Source of the DNA: an uncultured Burkholderiales bacterium
Lineage (GTDB): Bacteria > Pseudomonadota > Gammaproteobacteria > Burkholderiales > Burkholderiaceae_C
Length of the DNA stretch: 64,000 bases
Reading direction: 5' to 3'
Assembly (NCBI GenBank): GCA_903822825.1
Contig: CAIJQQ010000022.1
Location: 25,539 to 89,538, forward strand
In this document: positions 49,622 to 58,627 of the stretch, piece by piece
Layout of the letters: every line of letters begins with the position of its first letter
Position numbering within the stretch: the stretch's first letter is position 1
Translations under genes and position numbers: made by a program
The notes under the pieces: generated by a model
Database searches by the model: none
Told to the model about the DNA's origin: nothing
The model's input: only the letters and a program-made list of their open reading frames with translations

Positions 49622-50857
49622 ATGTCACTCAACTTTTTTGAATTCGCATTTCTTGCAGCATTGGCGTTTTCATCGCTCACCAGCAAAGCGATCGGGCTGG
49701 CTTGGGTGATGCTTGTGCTGGCAGGGGTGTGGGGATGGGTTCAACGCCACAAGAGCTTCAAACAAACCGCAGTTGTCACGTTGCTCAAAGCCTGGCTGTT
49801 GATCACCTTGGCCGCATTGTTTGCAAAAACGATCCCCGTGGTCTATTGGTCAGACCCGTGGGGTGAGCGGCATGGTGAGTTGCGGATGTTTTTAGGGGCT
49901 TTGGCTGTGTACTCATTTGGAAGCTCAAAAATTCTGGAAAGAAAAACCTTATCCGGCATCGCCTACGCCTTGTCCATCTGCAGTGCGGTTGGTTTGATTT
50001 GGGTGATCATTTTTGGACGGGACAATCTATCCACACACCCTATTCCTTGGGCGGGTTCTATGGCCATGATCAGCGCAGTGTTGCTGGCCATCTCGCTCAA
50101 GTCGGATTTTGATTTGCCGCACAGGCGCATCTGGTTCTCGGGTGGACTGATCGCGGTCATGGCCGTGCTGTCGAGCCAAAGTCGGGGAGCTTACGGCATC
50201 GTGCTCTGGTGGATTGTTGTTTGTGTCCACCACTTCTGGGCACGCAAAAAGGGTCTTGGAATGGCTGCCTCTGTCACCAGAACAACATTTCAACGCCAAA
50301 TCTTGATCGCGGCAGCCTTTTTGATCGGTTTGGTCCTGTTGAGTCAAAGTCCGATTTTCAAGCGCCCGATGGAATCCATACAACAGGCCTCCAACGAAAT
50401 CTCGGTTTCGCAACAGTCTGCCGAGAAAGGCGCCAACAGTTCTGTTGGCGCGAGGATCTATTTATGGCGGCAAAGCTGGGCTGCGATTCAAGAATCGCCT
50501 TGGATCGGATTTGGCCATGATGGACGCAAAGAAAAACTGGCGCAATGGGCCGAAATGGCTCATTCGACCACCATCAAGGGTCTTGGGCACGTCCACAATG
50601 AATATTTGAACCAATGGCTCGATCATGGTTTGCTTGGACTGCTGAGCCAGCTTTGCTACATCTTTGGTCTAATCTGGCTGAGCTGGAAACTTCTCAAAAC
50701 CCATCATGCCGCACCGGCTCTCGCCTTGGCAGGGGTCTGTTTTGTGCATGCGAGCAGCAGCTTATCCAACGTGAATTTTGCACACAACCAATACACCGCA
50801 ACGCTGTCGTTACTCATCGGCATCAGTCTGTGGATGGCCACACTGCGACCTCGTTGA
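49622..50857 (+). CDS. O-antigen ligase/polymerase family membrane protein
   Basis: The 411-residue protein has about ten membrane helices, a large periplasmic loop around residues 250-325 and the family motif GHVHNEYLNQWLDHGLLGLL, which carries the key His. Such proteins (WaaL or Wzy) attach or polymerise O-antigen on LPS. It ends nine bases from the convergent histidine kinase gene. It also seems less GC-rich than its surroundings. WaaL versus Wzy cannot be settled here. Confidence 0.85.
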   Translation: MSLNFFEFAFLAALAFSSLTSKAIGLAWVMLVLAGVWGWVQRHKSFKQTAVVTLLKAWLLITLAALFAKTIPVVYWSDPWGERHGELRMFLGALAVYSFGSSKILERKTLSGIAYALSICSAVGLIWVIIFGRDNLSTHPIPWAGSMAMISAVLLAISLKSDFDLPHRRIWFSGGLIAVMAVLSSQSRGAYGIVLWWIVVCVHHFWARKKGLGMAASVTRTTFQRQILIAAAFLIGLVLLSQSPIFKRPMESIQQASNEISVSQQSAEKGANSSVGARIYLWRQSWAAIQESPWIGFGHDGRKEKLAQWAEMAHSTTIKGLGHVHNEYLNQWLDHGLLGLLSQLCYIFGLIWLSWKLLKTHHAAPALALAGVCFVHASSSLSNVNFAHNQYTATLSLLIGISLWMATLRPR

Positions 50858-50866
50858 TTTTTGGGC

Positions 50867-52096
50867 TCAAGCAGGAAACGCAAGAACAAAGTCGACACTG
50901 AAACACGCTCCTCCACCGTCCCGGTCTTCGCAGCGCACCGTCGCGCCATGGCGCTCGGCAATCGACTTGACGAGCGACAAGCCCAGCCCCACACCGCCCA
51001 CGCGCTCACTGGCACCAGACAAGCGAAAAAAGGGCTCGAAAATCCGTTCACGCCACTGTGAAGGCACACCAGGGCCTCGGTCGCAAACACGCAACTGCAC
51101 GCCCGATGCGCCACGACCCAGCGACAAGGTCATGGCATCCGCTGCACCCAAGGCATCGCCATAGCGCCGTGCGTTCTCCAGCAAATTGCGCACCATGCGC
51201 CGCAGCAGTTTGCCCACACCCTGCACCTCCAAGGTGTGCATGCCTTCAGGCACCTCCAGCACAGCACCCGCGCGCGCGCACTCTTCGGCGCACAAGCCCA
51301 CCAAGTCGACCGACTCGATCGTGCCCAGATCAGCCTCACGGGCATCCAGGCGGCTGGCCAACAAAATTTCATCAATGAGCTGGTCCAGCTCGGCCATGTT
51401 GCGCAGGATTTCGCCCTGGGTGCGCTGGCGAATGGCAGCATCTGCTGCTGCCACCTCCAGGAGTTCAAGCCCCATGCGGATGCGGGCCAGTGGCGATCGC
51501 AGCTCGTGCGAGGCGTTGGCCAGCAGCGACTTTTGAGACGCCATCAGTCCTTCGATCCGCGCCGCTGCCGCATTGAAGCGCTGGGACAAATCAGCCACCT
51601 CGTCGTCCCCTTGCACGGGCACGCGGGCAGACAAATCCCCTTCACCCCAGCGCTGCACGCCGCGCTGCAGGCCTTCGAGGCGCTGCGTCAGCCGGCGCAC
51701 CACCGGGTACAGGCCCAGCGCCACCGCGAGACCAATCAAACCCAACATCCAGAAAAACCCATAGGGCGGTGCCACCCACCAAGGCGGCTCGCGCCGCAAA
51801 TGGGGTGGTGCTCGCCCGCCTTCCCATTGGCGCTGGATGAGCAGTTGCATGGGCCGGCCGTCTGGCAGGGTGAATTCAAATTTCAACGGCATGCCCGGGC
51901 CACGGCGCGGTGCCGACGTGCCCAGCACCTGCCCATCGGGCATCATGATCACCCAGTCACGCGGCATGGGGGGCGAATTGTGCTCCACAGACACGCGCCA
52001 GGCCCAGCCCACCACCAGCATGAGCACAGCCACACCCGCGACCACCGCCAGCCAGATGCGCAGGTACAAATGCCGAGAGACAGCTTTCAGCGACAC
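50867..52096 (-). CDS. Sensor histidine kinase (RstB/CpxA-like)
   Basis: The 409-residue kinase has two membrane helices (about 13-31 and 112-132) around a periplasmic region of about 80 residues. HAMP (about 133-185), H-box SHELRSPLARIR with phospho-acceptor His197, N-box RNLLENARRYG, and G-boxes CDRGPGVP and GGVGLGLSLV follow. The start is GTG, three bases after the regulator's stop, so the pair is one operon with the regulator first. The signal sensed is unknown. Confidence 0.9.
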   Translation of the reverse strand: MSLKAVSRHLYLRIWLAVVAGVAVLMLVVGWAWRVSVEHNSPPMPRDWVIMMPDGQVLGTSAPRRGPGMPLKFEFTLPDGRPMQLLIQRQWEGGRAPPHLRREPPWWVAPPYGFFWMLGLIGLAVALGLYPVVRRLTQRLEGLQRGVQRWGEGDLSARVPVQGDDEVADLSQRFNAAAARIEGLMASQKSLLANASHELRSPLARIRMGLELLEVAAADAAIRQRTQGEILRNMAELDQLIDEILLASRLDAREADLGTIESVDLVGLCAEECARAGAVLEVPEGMHTLEVQGVGKLLRRMVRNLLENARRYGDALGAADAMTLSLGRGASGVQLRVCDRGPGVPSQWRERIFEPFFRLSGASERVGGVGLGLSLVKSIAERHGATVRCEDRDGGGACFSVDFVLAFPA

Positions 52097-52099
52097 GGC

Positions 52100-52798
52100 T
52101 CAGTCCTGCTGACGGGCAAACACATAGCCCACGCCACGCACCGTGAGGATGCGTTGCGGAGTTTTGGGGTCCGCTTCAATGGCAGCGCGGATGCGCCCCA
52201 TGTGCACATCGATCGAGCGGTCAAACGCTTCGAGCTCGCGGCCACGCACCGCCTCCATGATCTGGTCACGCGTGAGCACCCGCCCGGCGCGCTCGGCCAG
52301 TGCCACCAAGAGGTCAAACTGGTAAGACGTCAAATCGCAGTACTCGCCTTTGACGCTCACACGCCGAGCGTCCCGGTCGATCTCCAATGAGCCGAACTGC
52401 AAGCTGTTGCCTTGGGTCGCCACTCCACCCGACTTGCGCCGCAAGATCGCACGGATGCGGGCCAGCAACTCACGCGGCTCAAAGGGCTTGGGCAAATAGT
52501 CGTCTGCCCCCATCTCCAGACCAATGATGCGGTCCATCGGGTCGCCTTTGGCCGTCAGCATCATCACGGGCACCTGACCCAGCGCCCCTGGCAAGGCTCG
52601 GATGCGCTGGCACACCTGCAAACCGTCCATGTCAGGCAGCATCAGATCGAGGATCACCAGATCCACTTCCTGGTTTTGCAGATTCGTCAGACCGGTCTGT
52701 GCATCGGGCGCATGGGTCACCACAAAGCCTGAAGCCGACAGGTAGTCAGACACCATGCTGGCCAAGCGCTGGTCGTCTTCGATCATCAACAATTGCAT
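52100..52798 (-). CDS. OmpR-family response regulator
   Basis: This 232-residue regulator has a receiver domain with acidic pocket EDD (residues 7-9), phospho-acceptor Asp51 in LVILDLMLPDMDG, Thr in MMLTAKG and Lys in LPKPFEP. A C-terminal winged helix follows (GEYCDLTSYQFDLLVALAERAGRVLTRDQI, in segments). It is paired with the histidine kinase gene immediately downstream. The ATG chosen gives MQLLMIEDD; a GTG six bases earlier is possible. Confidence 0.92.
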   Translation of the reverse strand: MQLLMIEDDQRLASMVSDYLSASGFVVTHAPDAQTGLTNLQNQEVDLVILDLMLPDMDGLQVCQRIRALPGALGQVPVMMLTAKGDPMDRIIGLEMGADDYLPKPFEPRELLARIRAILRRKSGGVATQGNSLQFGSLEIDRDARRVSVKGEYCDLTSYQFDLLVALAERAGRVLTRDQIMEAVRGRELEAFDRSIDVHMGRIRAAIEADPKTPQRILTVRGVGYVFARQQD

Positions 52799-52864
52799 CA
52801 GCACATCATCTCCCGTTCAGGACGCCTGCCGGTAACGCCGGGGTAAAGTTCGGTAAACCCCAGC

Positions 52865-54205
52865 TCAAGTATTGGGTGAAGGGATTGGATGCACCCGAGC
52901 AGCCAAGGCCACCAACACCAACACCGGGGCCCCCAGCCAGGCGGTGGCGTGGAAGAAGGTGCTGTAGCCATAGGCGTTGACAAAGTCACCCGAGAACCCG
53001 GCAATGAACTTGGGCAAGAGCAGCATCATGGAACTGAGCAGCGCGTACTGCGTGGCCGAGTAAGTGATGTTGGTCAGCGACGAGAGGTATGCGATGAACG
53101 CCGCCGACGCGATACCGCTGGCCAGGTTGTCGGCCGAGATCACAAAGATCAACGACGGCACATCGTGCCCCACCCCGCTGAGCCAGGCAAAGAGCAAGTT
53201 GCTGGCGGCGCTCAGCACCGCACCCAACATCAAGACGCGCATCACGCCAAAGCGACCGGACAGCACACCGCCCACAAACGCCCCCACCAGCGTCATGACC
53301 ACGCCGTAGACCTTGGTGACCGCTGCGACCTCGTCCTTGGTGTAGCCCATGTCCACATAAAACGGGTTGGCCATGATGCCCATGACCACATCGCTGATGC
53401 GGTAGACCGCGATCAGCGCCAGCACCAGCAAAGCTTGCCAGCGGTAGCGACGCCAAAAATCCGCAAACGGGTCGATCAACGCCCCCTGAAGCCATTCACC
53501 TAGGTTGCGAGCAGGTGGCACGGGCACCGACTGCGGCTCGGCGCTGGCCAGCACCGTGACCATGCCCAAGGACATGCTCAGCGCCATCGCCAGGTAGGCC
53601 GTTTGCCATGCCGCGTGGGCATATCCGTTCGCGTCCGCGCCCTGAGCGCGGGCCGCGATCCACAACACCCCGGCCCCGGCCCAGATCATGGCCAAGCGGT
53701 AGCCCGTTTGGTAGCTCGCAGCCAAGGCTGCCTGGGCATCGGCCTCAGACGACTCAATGCGGTAAGCATCGAGCGCAATGTCTTGCGTGGCCGATGCAAA
53801 CGCCACCACCAAAGCGCAGCCCACCAAGGGCCCCAACACCTGCGCAGGGTCATTGAAAGCCATGCCCACCAGGCCACCCATGATCATCACTTGCGACAAC
53901 AGCAACCAGCTGCGCCTGCGCCCCAAACGGCGTGTGAGCCAGGGGATCGGCATCCGGTCCACCAGCGGTGCCCAAACCCACTTGAAGCCATAGGCCAGAC
54001 CCACCCAGCTCAGATAACCGATGGTGCTGCGGTCAATGCCCGCTTCGCGCAGCCGAAAACTCAGCGTGCCCAGCACCAGCAAGAGGGGCAGTCCGGCAGA
54101 AAAGCCCAGCATCAGCATGCGCAAGCTGGCCGGCTGCAGGTAAAAAACCAGCGCCTCGCGCCAGGTGCGTTGAAGTGTCGCGGTGGAGGGGTTCGCTTCG
54201 GTCAT
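52865..54205 (-). CDS. ampG: AmpG-type muropeptide permease (MFS)
   Basis: The 446-residue MFS protein with about 12 helices matches AmpG: LRMLMLGFSAGLPLLLVLGTLSFRL, YLSWVGLAYGFKWVWAPLVDR, ATQDIALDAYRIE and NPFYVDMGYTKDEVA. AmpG imports GlcNAc-anhydroMurNAc peptides for cell-wall recycling and links to beta-lactamase induction in some bacteria. It starts 66 bases downstream of nothing co-directional except the two-component genes, from which it is separate. The long in-frame extension upstream is rejected. Confidence 0.92.
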   Translation of the reverse strand: MTEANPSTATLQRTWREALVFYLQPASLRMLMLGFSAGLPLLLVLGTLSFRLREAGIDRSTIGYLSWVGLAYGFKWVWAPLVDRMPIPWLTRRLGRRRSWLLLSQVMIMGGLVGMAFNDPAQVLGPLVGCALVVAFASATQDIALDAYRIESSEADAQAALAASYQTGYRLAMIWAGAGVLWIAARAQGADANGYAHAAWQTAYLAMALSMSLGMVTVLASAEPQSVPVPPARNLGEWLQGALIDPFADFWRRYRWQALLVLALIAVYRISDVVMGIMANPFYVDMGYTKDEVAAVTKVYGVVMTLVGAFVGGVLSGRFGVMRVLMLGAVLSAASNLLFAWLSGVGHDVPSLIFVISADNLASGIASAAFIAYLSSLTNITYSATQYALLSSMMLLLPKFIAGFSGDFVNAYGYSTFFHATAWLGAPVLVLVALAARVHPIPSPNT

Positions 54206-54260
54206 GGGCTTGATTATCGGGCGCAGCCCGCGCCCCGGTTCATGGCTATCATTGCTCACC

Positions 54261-55136
54261 ATGTGCTTTCTTTGCGATTTCAAAACCCCACCCTCTGACA
54301 CGCCTGAAACAACCCACCGTTGGCAGGCGCGGCGCGGCTTTTTGCTGGCTGCGGGCGCAGCACTCGCCACGGGTGCTTCGGCGCAGGTCGACGTGGGGGC
54401 CCCCTCTGGCATCCGCAATCTCGTGCCAGCCGAAACGCTTGAGAACGATGCCCGCCAGCAATACAACCAAGTCATTGCCGATGCCCGCGCCAAAAATGCG
54501 CTGGCACCAGAAGGCCACCCACAACTGGTGCGGCTGCATGCCATTGCCAAGCGGCTGATTCCACACGCGCTGGCTTGGAACCCACGCGCCCGCGACTGGC
54601 GTTGGCAAGTCAACCTGATCGGCAGCAAACAACTCAACGCCTGGTGCATGCCTGGCGGCAAGATCGTGTTCTACAGCGGCATCCTCGATCAGCTGCGTTT
54701 GGACAACGACGAAGTCGCGATGATCATGGGCCACGAAATGGCACATGCCTTGCGCGAGCATGCACGCGAGCAAGCCAGCAAGAACATGGCCACACAAGGC
54801 CTGTCACGGCTTGGTGGCGCTGTGGCGGCCAGCGTGTTCGGTATTGACCCACGGGTGACCGATTTGCTTGCACGCGGTGGTGCCAACCTGCTGAGCCTCA
54901 AGTTCAGTCGCGACGATGAGACTGAGGCCGATTTGGTGGGCTTGGAAATCGCCGCACGCGGCGGCTACCGCCCCGAAGCCAGCGTGGAACTCTGGAAAAA
55001 AATGCTCGCCGCCAACGGCAGCGGTGGCTCGCCTTGGCTGTCTACGCACCCCAGCGGCGGCAACCGCATCCACGAGCTCGAGGCCAACTTGCCCAAGGTG
55101 CAGCACCTGTACGAGCAGGCTCGCCAGGACCGTTAA
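54261..55136 (+). CDS. M48 family metalloprotease (LoiP/YcaL-like)
   Basis: The 291-residue zinc protease has the HExxH site GHEMAHALREH (His158, Glu159, His162) and the third ligand in the DDETEADLVGLEIAA segment. The N-terminus has a Tat-like signal (ARRGFLLAAGAALATGASA), with two Cys before it. A C-terminal LSTHPSGGNRIHELE motif follows. Such exported M48 proteases take part in envelope quality control. It diverges from ampG and ends at a REP doublet. Confidence 0.88.
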   Translation: MCFLCDFKTPPSDTPETTHRWQARRGFLLAAGAALATGASAQVDVGAPSGIRNLVPAETLENDARQQYNQVIADARAKNALAPEGHPQLVRLHAIAKRLIPHALAWNPRARDWRWQVNLIGSKQLNAWCMPGGKIVFYSGILDQLRLDNDEVAMIMGHEMAHALREHAREQASKNMATQGLSRLGGAVAASVFGIDPRVTDLLARGGANLLSLKFSRDDETEADLVGLEIAARGGYRPEASVELWKKMLAANGSGGSPWLSTHPSGGNRIHELEANLPKVQHLYEQARQDR

Positions 55137-55144
55137 TCCGTTCC

Positions 55145-55210
55145 GTAGGAGCGGCGCCCTCGCCGCGGTCTCGCGCCAATACCAACGCCCCGAGGGCGGG
55201 GCCCCCACAT
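55145..55210. repeat. REP doublet (REPIN-like), copy 6
   Basis: The forward unit starts GTAGGAGCGGCGCCCTCGCC at 55145. The inverted unit GAGGGCGGGGCCCCCACAT ends at 55210. It sits between the convergent protease and MBL-hydrolase genes. Confidence 0.75.
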
Positions 55211-55224
55211 GAATCCTCTATGAC

Positions 55225-55863
55225 TCAGGTCCCACCCACATAAGGGTTGCTCTTGCGTTCACGTCCAAAGGTGCTCTCGGGCCCATGACCCGAAATGAAC
55301 ACGGTGTCGTCCCCCATGGGCCACAGGCGCTGCACGATGGCGTTGATCAGGTCGTCGTGGTTGCCCATCGGAAAGTCGGTGCGCCCAATGCTGCCCGCAA
55401 ACAGCACATCGCCCACAAAGGCCCGCTTGATCTCTGGCGAATAAAACACCACATGCCCCGGCGTGTGGCCTGGGCAATGGCGCACCTGAAGGGTGTGGCT
55501 GCCCAAGGTCACGGTGTCCCCGTCTTGCAGCCAGCGCGTGGGCGTGAAAGCCTTGGCGGGCGGAAAACCATAACCCTGCGCAGAAGCCTCCAGCCGGTCG
55601 ATCCAGAACTGGTCATCCGGGTGCGGCCCGATGATTGGCAATCCCAAGCGCTCGGCCAACTCGGCTGTGCCGGCAGCATGGTCCACATGGGCATGCGTGA
55701 TCCAGATTTGCTCGAGCTTCAAGCCCAGCTTTTGCACCGCGCCCAGCAACACATCCAAGTCGCCCCCCGGATCAATGACCGCAGCTTGCTGGGTCTGGTC
55801 GTCCCAAACCAAAGAGGAGTTTTGCTGAAAAGGGGTGACCGGAATGGTGAGGTACTGGAGCAT
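55225..55863 (-). CDS. MBL-fold metallo-hydrolase (GloB/YcbL-like)
   Basis: The 212-residue hydrolase has metal ligands in THAHVDHAAG, HCPGHTPGHV and GDVLFAGSIGRTDFP, and the final His in FISGHGPES. This is the single-domain glyoxalase II-like branch (YcbL type), which hydrolyses thioesters or related bonds. It is the last of three minus-strand genes with the alanine-rich and Crp-family genes; gaps are 27 and 43 bases. Confidence 0.9.
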   Translation of the reverse strand: MLQYLTIPVTPFQQNSSLVWDDQTQQAAVIDPGGDLDVLLGAVQKLGLKLEQIWITHAHVDHAAGTAELAERLGLPIIGPHPDDQFWIDRLEASAQGYGFPPAKAFTPTRWLQDGDTVTLGSHTLQVRHCPGHTPGHVVFYSPEIKRAFVGDVLFAGSIGRTDFPMGNHDDLINAIVQRLWPMGDDTVFISGHGPESTFGRERKSNPYVGGT

Positions 55864-55890
55864 GAAACAAGCGCTACCAAGAGCGGCAAA

Positions 55891-56397
55891 TCAAATGGTG
55901 GAATCAGAATGTTTGACCCGGGCCATGCGGGCGTACTCAGCCGCAGCGTTGGACATGGCCACCGCATGTGCAGCGGCCACGGTGGCCATTTTGGTTGCAT
56001 TGGCTGCTTCCGCAGAAGCTTGGGCCGACGCACCTTCTGCGTGGTGCGCGACCGCCATGGCCGCAGCAGCAGCGGCAGAAGCGGCAGAAGCTGCGGCCTC
56101 GATGGCCGCTTGGGCAGACGCACTGGCGGCTTCGGCAGCCATTTCAGCGGCCACCACCACCGACGCTTGTGCGGCCTCTTTGGCCACATTGGCGCAACAG
56201 GTGGACGCATGCGCGGCGCTCTCTGCCGCTTTGACCGCCCGCTTGGCAGCCTCTGAGGCGTGCAGTGTCAGGCCTTGGAGTGCCACCAAGGTGTCTGTAT
56301 AGCTGACGTGCAGGTTTTTGTAGCTGAGCTTGAGCCCGCTGACCTCGCCCTGGAGCTGGGCCAATTCCGTGCGGAAGTTGCTGATGTCATCGGTCAT
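55891..56397 (-). CDS. Alanine-rich helical protein, unrecognised family
   Basis: The 168-residue protein starts with a charged helical segment (DDISNFRTELAQLQGEVSGLKL region) and becomes extremely Ala-rich. Ala makes up about 35% overall and nearly half of residues 47-160, interspersed with Glu, Lys, Ser and His in heptad-like spacing. It contains one Cys-Cys pair (STCCANV). A long single helix or coiled coil is likely, similar in type to phasins or nucleoid-binding helices, but I recognise no family. It follows the Crp-family gene by 43 bases. Confidence 0.6.
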   Translation of the reverse strand: MTDDISNFRTELAQLQGEVSGLKLSYKNLHVSYTDTLVALQGLTLHASEAAKRAVKAAESAAHASTCCANVAKEAAQASVVVAAEMAAEAASASAQAAIEAAASAASAAAAAAMAVAHHAEGASAQASAEAANATKMATVAAAHAVAMSNAAAEYARMARVKHSDSTI

Positions 56398-56440
56398 TCG
56401 GACCCCGTTTGATTCGTGAAGTGTTGTGCAACAAAGTCAT

Positions 56441-57169
56441 TCATGAGGCGATTTCCTCAGGAAGCAGCCGATCAAACTCATGTTTGACAATTTTATAGCA
56501 CTCACATGCATGCACTTCGACGCCTGTGCGGTCCAACACCTCGATATGGCCTCGCATGTAGCGGATCAAACCAGCGGCCTGCAGCTTTTGTGCAGACACC
56601 GTGATCGCCTCGCGGCGCACACCCATGGTCCGTGCAATCAGTTCTTGGGTCAGCGTCAGTTCGCTGGCCTGCGTGCGGTCAAGGCACAGCAAGATGATGC
56701 GGCACAGCTGCTGGTCGATCGAGTGGCGACGGTGGCACACCGCCCTTTGAGATGCCTCGGTCATCATGGCTTGCATGTAGCGCAAGATCAAACGCCTGAA
56801 CTCGCCAGACACGTTGAACTCGTTGAACAGCAAATCCGCACTGAAACGGTAAGCCAGCCCTTCGCGGATGACGATCGCGTTGCTGATGGTCGAGCGGGTG
56901 CCCATGAAGATGAAGACACCCACAACGCCCTCGTTGCCCGTGAGCGCAAATTCAGAGGCCGAGCCGTCCTCCAGATCACATTGCAATGACACGATGCTGT
57001 TGACCGGGAAGTAAACGTGGCTGAGCTGGCGACCATGCTCGAACAACACTTGGCCCACCGTCAACTCCACCAGTTCAAGATGCGGCACCCACCGTGCCCA
57101 ATCGTTCATGGGCAAGGCAGCAAACAGCCTGTTGGATTCTTTGGAAACAGCAAACTTGGCAAGAGGCAT
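56441..57169 (-). CDS. Crp/Fnr family transcriptional regulator
   Basis: The 242-residue regulator has an N-terminal cyclic-nucleotide-binding-like barrel (about 15-130; VGQVLFEHGRQLSHVYFPVNSIVSLQ in segments) and a C-terminal helix-turn-helix (TRTMGVRREAITVSAQKLQAAGLI-like region near 185-210). It lacks the N-terminal Cys cluster of FNR, so it does not carry that oxygen-sensing iron-sulfur centre. The ATG at 57169 (MPLAKFAV) was preferred to an upstream frame. Confidence 0.85.
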   Translation of the reverse strand: MPLAKFAVSKESNRLFAALPMNDWARWVPHLELVELTVGQVLFEHGRQLSHVYFPVNSIVSLQCDLEDGSASEFALTGNEGVVGVFIFMGTRSTISNAIVIREGLAYRFSADLLFNEFNVSGEFRRLILRYMQAMMTEASQRAVCHRRHSIDQQLCRIILLCLDRTQASELTLTQELIARTMGVRREAITVSAQKLQAAGLIRYMRGHIEVLDRTGVEVHACECYKIVKHEFDRLLPEEIAS

Positions 57170-57333
57170 GGGCTGCGCTGCGCTGCGCTGAGCAGTACTT
57201 GGATAAACAAGCTCAGTATGGCCGCAAGCACACCCCAGCGCTGATTTATTTATTTTCTCCAACCAAACACTGAAGACACACAATTCATGGAGACGCTGGG
57301 AGCCCCAGAAATAGGGCCTTTGAGGTGTTCAAA

Positions 57334-57357
57334 CTGCAGGCGCGCAGCCGCCTGCAG
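57334..57357. repeat. Hairpin in the gap between crp-like and SMP-30-like genes
   Basis: A 9-bp perfect inverted repeat CTGCAGGCG / CGCCTGCAG with a six-base loop lies in the 266-base gap (57170-57435). There is no T-run, so it is not a standard terminator. It could be a regulatory site or part of an end-of-transcript structure for the minus-strand SMP-30-like gene. The rest of the gap shows nothing clear. Confidence 0.5.
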
Positions 57358-57435
57358 GTCACAAAATAACAACTTCCTCCTTTGTCAGTGCGATAGCGCA
57401 CAGACCAGAGGCACCGCCCACAGAGCGCAATCGCC

Positions 57436-58563
57436 TCAAGGGCGCGGCAACCACCCCAGACCTTTGGCGTGCAGGCTCTGAATGTAGAGGCGATCCGCCG
57501 TTTCGGTCACACCCGTGCTCTCAGGGTATTGGCCGCTCGGGTCTTGCAAGTCATTCACCACCTTGCCGTCTTCGGTGAACGACATCACATGGCCGTAGGC
57601 CTTGGGGATGGGCCACAGGGCGCGGGGCAGGCGCAGCGTGACTTTGCGCATGAAGGGCTTGTCTGCCAGCTTGTCGATGGTCGGGTTGCGCGGCTTGGCA
57701 AAGCCCAGCCAGATCTTGCCGTCGCGCCCACGCATGAGGTTATCGGGGTAGCCCGGCAAGTTGTCAAACAGCACGCGGGCTTGGTCGCTGCCCTTTTTCG
57801 CATCCATAGCCCTGACGTCCACACTTTGGGCGTTGACGTCGATCTTCCACACACGGTATTTGCCCGTCTCGTTCACGAACAGGTGTTTCTCGTCCTGGCT
57901 CAGCGCCACGCCGTTGGCAAAGCTCAGGCCCTGGGCCACCACGCGGGTTTGGCCGCTGGCCGGATCAAACTCCAGCACGCGCCCCGTGGCCGCCTGCTCC
58001 AGGATGTCGAGCACGCTGGCCTCGAAGGTGCCGCCCCAGTCCTTGGGGGCAAAACGGGTAGAAGCGTCGCTCAGGTACATCTTGCCGTTCTTGGCGACGA
58101 TCACTGCGTCAGCGTATCGGATCGGGTCGGCCTTGCCGTTCACGCTCACCTGGTCGGTGAGCAGCTTGATCGTCTTGTCGGGGGCGATGGACAGCAGGCC
58201 TTTGACGGCATCGGCCGCGATCAGGTGGCCTTGGGCGTCAAAGTCAAAACCCAGCACCCGGCCACCCGTTTGCGCAAAGGCTTCTTGCTGCGTGCCGTCG
58301 GGCTGCATGCGCAAGATGCGGCCACTTTCCACCGTGGTGTAGAGCTTGCCGTCTGGCCCAATGGCGATGTGCTCCGGCCCTGTCTCGGCGCCCAGGTCGA
58401 TCATGTTGAGCTTGGCCAGTTTGTCATTGACCGCGTGCGGCCCGGCATAGCCCGGCGCGGCGGGGGCGTCCCAGCTGACCGGCTCGATCGGGATGGGCCA
58501 CAGGCAGAAATACGCCAGCCCTGCCAGTAACATCACACCCAAAACACCGAACAGCTTTTTCAT
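57436..58563 (-). CDS. SMP-30/gluconolactonase or strictosidine-synthase-like beta-propeller protein
   Basis: The 375-residue protein has an N-terminal membrane/signal helix (MKKLFGVLGVMLLAGLAYFCLW). A six-bladed propeller follows, with AIGPDGKLYTTVESGRI, KMYLSDAST and FANGVALSQDEKHLFVNE, and the conserved YPDNLMRGRDGKIWLGF. These proteins are anchored lactonases or paraoxonase-like enzymes. Substrate unknown. It starts 64 bases after the exonuclease III gene on the same strand. Confidence 0.82.
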   Translation of the reverse strand: MKKLFGVLGVMLLAGLAYFCLWPIPIEPVSWDAPAAPGYAGPHAVNDKLAKLNMIDLGAETGPEHIAIGPDGKLYTTVESGRILRMQPDGTQQEAFAQTGGRVLGFDFDAQGHLIAADAVKGLLSIAPDKTIKLLTDQVSVNGKADPIRYADAVIVAKNGKMYLSDASTRFAPKDWGGTFEASVLDILEQAATGRVLEFDPASGQTRVVAQGLSFANGVALSQDEKHLFVNETGKYRVWKIDVNAQSVDVRAMDAKKGSDQARVLFDNLPGYPDNLMRGRDGKIWLGFAKPRNPTIDKLADKPFMRKVTLRLPRALWPIPKAYGHVMSFTEDGKVVNDLQDPSGQYPESTGVTETADRLYIQSLHAKGLGWLPRP

Positions 58564-58627
58564 CGTGTCTCCGTCTGGCCCCACAGGGGTTCGGCAGACA
58601 TTGAAACAGCTTCAGGCCGTCACGCCC

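Noticed and set aside
57334..57357. Hairpin called as a terminator for the SMP-30-like gene
   Set aside because: No T-run on either strand, so it was recorded only as a repeat.
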